Shown here one piece after another: positions 35,497-39,532 of a stretch of 39,532 bases of DNA. A model generated the notes under the pieces. It saw nothing but the letters and a program-made list of their open reading frames with translations, was not told the DNA's origin and did not search any database. The DNA lies in assembly GCA_021323695.1 (NCBI GenBank), contig JAJPKN010000042.1, positions 1-39,532 of the forward strand. Direction: 5' to 3'. Position numbers and translations under genes: made by a program. Origin of the DNA: Actinomycetota bacterium. GTDB taxonomy: Bacteria > Actinomycetota > Acidimicrobiia > Acidimicrobiales > Palsa-688. Numbering within the stretch: the first letter of the stretch is position 1; every line of letters starts with the position of its first letter.

Positions 35497-35527
35497 TTGA
35501 CGCCTTTCCGGTTGTGCGACCTAGGCT
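35497..35527 (+). promoter_or_regulatory. Candidate promoter of the AKR-dehydrogenase operon
   Basis: TTGACG (35497-35502), a 5/6 match to -35, and TAGGCT (35522-35527) with a 19-bp spacer; the operator follows immediately. Confidence 0.4.
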
Positions 35528-35543
35528 GAGGTAACGTTTTCTC
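35528..35543. promoter_or_regulatory. Candidate LacI-family operator
   Basis: GAGGTAACGTTTTCTC: palindrome GAG-2-AACGTT-2-CTC with central CG, typical for LacI/GalR proteins. It lies about 80 bp before the aldo/keto reductase start. Confidence 0.62.
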
Positions 35544-35621
35544 CGGCCTCACGCTACCTGGAAGGAGGGCTTTTCGGGAGCGACGGGCTTCCTGGTAGGC
35601 CCGGCGTAGAAGGTACGTGCC

Positions 35622-36614
35622 ATGGCGAGTATTGACCCTGGCCTAGTGCCAGTGCGCAAGCTGAGCAGTGGTGCAACGCTGCCGGCCATCGGGCTGGGCA
35701 CGTTCGGGTCGGACCGCCACTCGCCAGCCGAGGTGGCCAAGGCCGTCGAGTGGGCGTTGGAGGTGGGCTACAGGCACTTCGATTGCGCCTCGGTGTACGG
35801 CAACGAGGCCGAGATCGGCCAGGTGCTGGACGGTTTCCCCCGCGAGGAGCTATGGGTCACCTCCAAGCTGTGGAACGACAAGCATGACCCCAAGGACGTG
35901 AGGCCCGCGTGCCTGAGCTCGCTCAGGGACCTGCACCTTGACTACCTGGACGCCTACCTAGTCCACTGGCCGTTCCCCAACCACCACGAGCCGGGGGCGA
36001 GCGCGGCATCACGAGCCCCGGGTGCCCGGCCCTACGTGCACGAAGAGTTCATGGCCACCTGGCGGGAAATGGAGCGCCTGGTGGACGAGGGCCTGGTGCG
36101 CCACATCGGTACCTCCAACATGACCATCCCGAAGATGGAACTGCTCCTCCGGGACGCGCGCATCCCGCCCGCGGTCAACGAAATGGAGCTGCACCCCCAT
36201 TTTCAGCAGCCAGAGCTTTTCTCTTACCTCATGGAGAGGGGCATCCAGCCCATCGGCTTTGCTCCCATAGGTTCGCCGGAGCGACCGGAGCGGGACCGCA
36301 CCCCCCAGGACACAGTGGACATCGAGGACCCTGTCATCGTGCAGGTGGCAAGGCGCCACGGGGCCCACCCGGCCGTCGTCTGCATCAAGTGGGCCGTGCA
36401 GCGGGGCCAGGTGCCCATCCCGTTCTCGGTGAGGCGTGACCACCTGGAGTCCAACCTGCAAGCCGTGGTCGCCGACCCGCTGACCGATGACGAGATGTTG
36501 GCCATCGCCGGCACCGACCGGGGTGACCGCTTGGTCAAGGGGCAGGTCTTCCTGTGGAAGCAGGGCCAGTCCTGGGAGGACCTCTGGGACCTGGACGGTA
36601 CCATCAAATCCTAA
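35622..36614 (+). CDS. Aldo/keto reductase
   Basis: 330 aa (beta/alpha)8 AKR. The catalytic tetrad is complete: Asp54 and Tyr59 in FDCASVYGNE, Lys82 in TSKLWN and His115 in LVHWPF. Signature VRHIGTSNM and late VPIPFSVRRDHLESNLQ (NADPH binding) are present. The overall pattern resembles aldose/xylose reductases and plant AKR4-type enzymes, which reduce aldoses to polyols. ATG 35622. Its position between a divergent LacI gene and a zinc polyol dehydrogenase supports a sugar alcohol role. Confidence 0.92.
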   Translation: MASIDPGLVPVRKLSSGATLPAIGLGTFGSDRHSPAEVAKAVEWALEVGYRHFDCASVYGNEAEIGQVLDGFPREELWVTSKLWNDKHDPKDVRPACLSSLRDLHLDYLDAYLVHWPFPNHHEPGASAASRAPGARPYVHEEFMATWREMERLVDEGLVRHIGTSNMTIPKMELLLRDARIPPAVNEMELHPHFQQPELFSYLMERGIQPIGFAPIGSPERPERDRTPQDTVDIEDPVIVQVARRHGAHPAVVCIKWAVQRGQVPIPFSVRRDHLESNLQAVVADPLTDDEMLAIAGTDRGDRLVKGQVFLWKQGQSWEDLWDLDGTIKS

Positions 36615-36626
36615 AGGAGCGCCATC

Positions 36627-37658
36627 ATGACGAGCACACGTCGCCGCGTCTGGGTCAGCGCACCCGACGTCGTAGAAGTTGTCACAGAGCCAGTGCCCGC
36701 GCTGGCACCGGGCGAGGCACTGGTGCGGCTGTCGGTTTCGGGGATCTGCGGTTCCGACAAGGCCGGCTACCACGGCGAGCACGTGTTCTGCAAGCCCCCC
36801 TACTACCCGGGCCATGAAGTCGTCGGCGTGGTCCTCGAGGTTGGGGACGCTGCCCAGGCAGTAGCAGTAGGTGACCGGGTGGTGGTCGAACCCACGCTGG
36901 TCTGCGGCCATTGCAAGCAGTGCCGCAACGGCAACGAGAACCTATGCGAGAACCTGGAGTTCTTCGGGTGCGGTTACAGGGAGGGCGGCATGGCCGATGT
37001 GTTCGCGGTCAGGGCCGACCGCCTCCACAAGGTACCGTCCCACTTCAGCGACTTCCAAGCAGCCCTGGTCGAGCCCCTGGCGACGCCTGTGCACGCCGTC
37101 CGGCTGGTGGGGGACATAAGAGGAAAGGCTGTGGCCGTGCTGGGGGCCGGCACCATCGGGTTGCTGGCCCTGGTGGCCGCCCGGCAAGCGGGCGCGGCGA
37201 AGGTAGTGAGCACCGACCCCCTGGAGGTGAAACGGCAGCGAGCGCTGAAGTTGGGCGCCGACGCCGTGGTGGACGCGACGGTCGACGACCTGGCTGGGAC
37301 CGTCCGAGCGGAACTGGGCGAGAGCGCCGACGTCGTGTTCGATTGCGTCTCTTACCAGAGCACACTGGCCACAGCGGTCAAGCTGGCCATCAAGGGCGGT
37401 ACGGTGGCCTCCGTAGGAGGGCCACGCAAGCCGGTCACCTTGGACCTGCCAGTGCTGCAGGAGTACCAGATCAGGCTCCAGGGTTGCGCGACCTACACAG
37501 CTCAGGACTTTGCCACCGCCATCAGGATCCTCGACAGCGGTGCCTTGGACGCCGAAGAGATGGTGACCGCCACCTTCCCCTTGACCAGGGCTGCTGACGC
37601 CTTCGCCGCCATCGACAGCGGACAAGAGACAAAGATCCTGGTCCTGGCCGAGCCCTAG
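36627..37658 (+). CDS. Zinc-dependent medium-chain dehydrogenase (sorbitol/xylitol dehydrogenase-like)
   Basis: 343 aa. Catalytic zinc ligands Cys41 (SGICGSD) and His63-Glu64 (PGHE), structural zinc Cys93, 96, 99 and 107 (CGHCKQCRNGNENLC), and the Rossmann motif VLGAGTIGLLAL. This arrangement is shared by sorbitol, threonine and other polyol dehydrogenases; GGMADVFAV and NAD-type acidic residue in VVSTDPLEVK suggest NAD. ATG 36627 has AAAGGAG just upstream and lies 12 bp after the AKR gene, so the two form an operon. An aldose reductase and a polyol dehydrogenase in sequence would convert an aldose to a ketose through the alditol. Confidence 0.92.
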   Translation: MTSTRRRVWVSAPDVVEVVTEPVPALAPGEALVRLSVSGICGSDKAGYHGEHVFCKPPYYPGHEVVGVVLEVGDAAQAVAVGDRVVVEPTLVCGHCKQCRNGNENLCENLEFFGCGYREGGMADVFAVRADRLHKVPSHFSDFQAALVEPLATPVHAVRLVGDIRGKAVAVLGAGTIGLLALVAARQAGAAKVVSTDPLEVKRQRALKLGADAVVDATVDDLAGTVRAELGESADVVFDCVSYQSTLATAVKLAIKGGTVASVGGPRKPVTLDLPVLQEYQIRLQGCATYTAQDFATAIRILDSGALDAEEMVTATFPLTRAADAFAAIDSGQETKILVLAEP

Positions 37659-37665
37659 GGCTCGG
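37648..37665. terminator. 18-bp perfect palindrome across the dehydrogenase stop codon
   Basis: CCGAGCCCTAGGGCTCGG; the TAG stop (37656-37658) is at its centre. In RNA it can fold into a 7-bp stem with a 4-nt loop. Possible transcript end for the AKR-dehydrogenase operon; there is no T-run. Confidence 0.4.
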
Positions 37666-37859
37666 AGCCTGCACGGGGGCACGCACGCCCTGACCTCGCG
37701 GCTCATGGCCTGCGCCCTGCCCGGCGACAGGCGCGTGCCCCAGCTGGGCCACAACCCGGCGGACCATCGCCGGGGTCGTCCCCCTCGGCTTCGACGATGC
37801 CCAGCTGGGCCCAGCCGGCTGGCCTCCATGCCGTTCTACCAGGACTTTTGCTGGCCAGG

Positions 37860-37931
37860 TGCGCCCCCTGGGATTCGAACCCAGAACCTGCGGATTAAGA
37901 GTCCGTTGCTCTGCCGTTGAGCTAGAGGCGC
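37860..37931 (-). tRNA. tRNA-Lys (CTT)
   Basis: Cloverleaf on the minus strand: acceptor GCGCCTC with GGGGCGC, D-arm GCTC/GAGC, anticodon loop CTCTTAA with anticodon CTT, T-arm CTGGG-TTCGAAT-CCCAG and discriminator A. One A-C mismatch at the top of the anticodon stem. No encoded CCA. Confidence 0.93.
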
Positions 37932-38079
37932 CGGGCAACAGCCCTAGGCTAGCCGACGCCGCTCAGCCTCGCGGACGAGGCCTGAGCCCAACTTGTCCCC
38001 GCGTGCCCCGGCTGTCGCCCGCCACGGCCGGCCCCGGCGTGGGTACGGCAGTGGCCAGCAGGTGGGTGGGTGCAGGTGG

Positions 38080-38153
38080 GGTGACCGAGGGGACTCGAAC
38101 CCCCGACCTCCAGGGCCACAACCTGGCGCTCTGACCAACTGAGCTACGGCCAC
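38080..38153 (-). tRNA. tRNA-His (GTG)
   Basis: Minus strand: acceptor GTGGCCG with CGGTCAC, anticodon stem CCAGG/CCTGG with loop TTGTGGC (anticodon GTG), T-loop TTCGAGT. The extra 5' G and discriminator C typical of histidine tRNA are present (complements of 38154 and 38080). CCA is not encoded. Confidence 0.95.
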
Positions 38154-38280
38154 CGCGGACTTCCCAGTTTGGCACAACCGGAGGGCCTGCCCGGGGCAGC
38201 GCTAAGCAAGGCGGCCGGCCCAACCGATGGGTAGAGGACAAAGCCGCACGGTATGGCCCAGGAAGGAGTAGACGGGGCGT

Positions 38281-39204
38281 ATGCGAACCGACAGCCAGGA
38301 CGCCGACCTGGTCCGGCTGTACCTGGACAGCATCGGCCGGTACCCGTTGCTGACCAAGGAGGACGAGGTCCGCCTGTCCCGCCTCATCTGCGAGGGCCGC
38401 GCGGCACGAGCTGTGCTGGCTCGGGGAAAGGTGACCGGGGCGCGCCGCCGCCAGCTCCTCCAGGCCGCCCGCCGCGGCGACCAGGCCACCGAGCAGTTCA
38501 TCCAGTCCAACCTCCGCTTGGTCGTCTCGATCGCCAAGCGGTACCAGTCCTCCGACCTCCCCCTGTTGGACCTGGTCCAAGAGGGCAACCTGGGCCTCAT
38601 CCATGCCGTTGAGAAGTTCGACTGGCGCAAGGGCTTCAAGTTCTCGACTTACGCGACCTGGTGGATCAAGCAGGCCATCGGCCGGGGCATCGACAACGCG
38701 GGCCGGACCATCCGTCTGCCCATCCACGCCGGCGACCAGGTGCGGCGGCTGCTCAAGATGCGCGGCCACCTCGAAGCCCAGTTGGGGCGCTCCCCCACCA
38801 CCAAGGAGCTTGCCCTTTCCCTCCACGTCAGCGAAGAGGACGTCGTCAAGCTCCTCATGCACGTCTCCGACCCGGTGAGCCTGGAAGCCCCTGTAGGCCC
38901 CGAGGGCGACGCGGAGCTGGGCGACATCTTGCCTGACGCCTCCTCGCCGTCGCCGTTCGAAGCCGTCGCCCAGGGGATGCTAGGGGCCGAGGTGGACAAG
39001 CTGCTCGCCCCCCTGGACGAGCGGGAAAGACAGATACTGCGGCTGCGCTACGGCCTGGACCGCGGCGACCCTCGTACGTTGGACGAGGTTGGGCTCACCC
39101 TGCACCTGACCCGAGAGAGGATCCGCCAGATCGAACGGGCTGCCCTTTCCAAGCTGCGGCACCCCTCTTCGAAGGCCGACGCCCGCAGCCTGCTGGCCAG
39201 CTAG
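38281..39204 (+). CDS. Group 2 RNA polymerase sigma-70 factor (SigB/HrdB-like)
   Basis: 307 aa. Region 1.2 starts at DLVRLYLDSIGRYPLLTKEDE, region 2 has SNLRLVVSIAKRYQ, LLDLVQEGNLGLIHAVEKFD and the promoter-melting FKFSTYATWWIKQAI, region 3 follows with GRTIRLPIHAGDQVRR, and region 4 ends with ERERQILRLRYGL and the HTH LTRERIRQIERAALSKLR. Region 1.1 of the essential primary factor is absent, and the length is that of actinobacterial group 2 factors (stress or stationary phase). ATG 38281. The two tRNAs on the opposite strand lie just upstream. Confidence 0.93.
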   Translation: MRTDSQDADLVRLYLDSIGRYPLLTKEDEVRLSRLICEGRAARAVLARGKVTGARRRQLLQAARRGDQATEQFIQSNLRLVVSIAKRYQSSDLPLLDLVQEGNLGLIHAVEKFDWRKGFKFSTYATWWIKQAIGRGIDNAGRTIRLPIHAGDQVRRLLKMRGHLEAQLGRSPTTKELALSLHVSEEDVVKLLMHVSDPVSLEAPVGPEGDAELGDILPDASSPSPFEAVAQGMLGAEVDKLLAPLDERERQILRLRYGLDRGDPRTLDEVGLTLHLTRERIRQIERAALSKLRHPSSKADARSLLAS

Positions 39205-39302
39205 GCCTCGGCTCAGGTAGACCCAGCTAGACCCACCATCCTGAAGGCGTAGCGGCCCGAGAGCGCACAACCGTGCGTGGCGGTCAACTACGGTCATTGC
39301 GG

Positions 39303-39375
39303 GCCCCCGTAGCTCAGTGGACAGAGCGGCCGCCTTCTAAGCGGCGGGTCGCAGGTTCGAACCCTGCCGGGGGCG
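39303..39375 (+). tRNA. tRNA-Arg (TCT)
   Basis: Plus strand: acceptor GCCCCCG with CGGGGGC, D-arm GCTC/GAGC, anticodon stem GCCGC/GCGGC with loop CTTCTAA (anticodon TCT), T-arm with GGTTCGAACC, discriminator G. CCA is not encoded. It follows the sigma factor gene by about 100 bp. Confidence 0.95.
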
Positions 39376-39433
39376 CTGGCAAAAGGGCAGCTCAGAGGGC
39401 GTCTAGGCGGTGTTCGACGGATGAGTTGTGGGC

Positions 39434-39474
39434 GATCACCCGAACTTCGCGCTTTCTGATCACCGAAACTCGCG
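39434..39474. repeat. Imperfect direct repeat near the right edge
   Basis: GATCACCCGAACTTCGCG (39434-39451) and GATCACCGAAACTCGCG (39458-39474), 24 bp apart, just beyond tRNA-Arg. Repeats of this kind are found at the ends of IS21-like elements (transposase binding sites); the rest would be outside the window. Confidence 0.4.
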
Positions 39475-39532
39475 ACGGCCTAGCTCTGCACTTCCTGACT
39501 CTGAGTGTGGCTGATGGGGGTGAGGAGCTCAA

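Noticed and set aside
37705..38134. Short proteins overlapping the tRNA-Lys and tRNA-His genes
   Set aside because: They are translations of the tRNA sequences (for example G-F-E-P-R-T and T-R-T-P-D-L-Q) and not genes.

Overview
High-GC DNA (roughly 70% by eye) with many GTG starts, frequent 1-4 nt gene overlaps, a furA-katG pair and an HrdB/SigB-like sigma factor. This points to an actinobacterium, possibly an Acidimicrobiia-like lineage; the class is a guess from general style, not from a marker gene.

Left end (1-2140), mobile DNA: the right tip of one IS3-family element abuts a truncated IS1380-family transposase. A second IS3 element (902-2138) is complete at its ends, with about 40-bp inverted repeats and a CTGC target duplication, but its orfA carries two frameshifts. 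From 2140 to 4590 come small accessory genes: an 80-aa thiamine-binding YkoF-like protein, a strong terminator hairpin, a four-helix membrane protein and an ArsR repressor, then about 400 bp with no convincing gene.

Metabolic block (4585-18958): a stand-alone RfaE/HldE-type nucleotidyltransferase and a class C beta-lactamase-like serine hydrolase are followed by an amino-acid module. This has a proline racemase-family enzyme with a Ser/Cys active-site pair and an ornithine cyclodeaminase-family imine reductase (together a hydroxyproline-to-proline route), then an aminotransferase overlapping an omega-amidase-like nitrilase. A divergent LacI repressor with a promoter-proximal operator faces a six-gene carbohydrate operon: secreted binding protein, single-domain ABC ATPase, permease, PMI-like cupin, 2-hydroxyacid dehydrogenase and HAD phosphatase. 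The genes from permease to dehydrogenase overlap by 1-4 nt.

Middle (18955-24317): a probably leaderless furA with a long low-complexity tail overlaps katG, for peroxide defence. A NatA/NatB-type ABC exporter follows on the minus strand.

24.5-31.9 kb holds the least explained part: two consecutive very large genes (1055 and 1392 codons), about 7.4 kb in all. The first has a twin-arginine-like N-terminus and a beta-rich C-terminus; the second has no signal peptide and has Ig/FnIII-like segments. I cannot give either a function, and the pair is the best candidate here for an undescribed system. It is followed by a perfect-period 4x20-bp tandem array, a 56-nt hairpin and a cold-shock protein; then a 3x44-bp tandem array and a divergent DEAD-box RNA helicase, which form an RNA-chaperone pair.

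Right end (34.2-39.5 kb): a second LacI repressor is divergent from an aldo/keto reductase and a zinc alcohol/polyol dehydrogenase (a plausible oxidoreductive aldose-polyol-ketose route) with its own operator. Then come tRNA-Lys(CTT), tRNA-His(GTG), a group 2 sigma-70 factor and tRNA-Arg(TCT), with an imperfect repeat at the edge that may be the end of a mobile element.

A recurring oddity is low-complexity Gly/Pro/Ala expansion, often with a visible 15-44 bp period, both inside conserved proteins and between genes.
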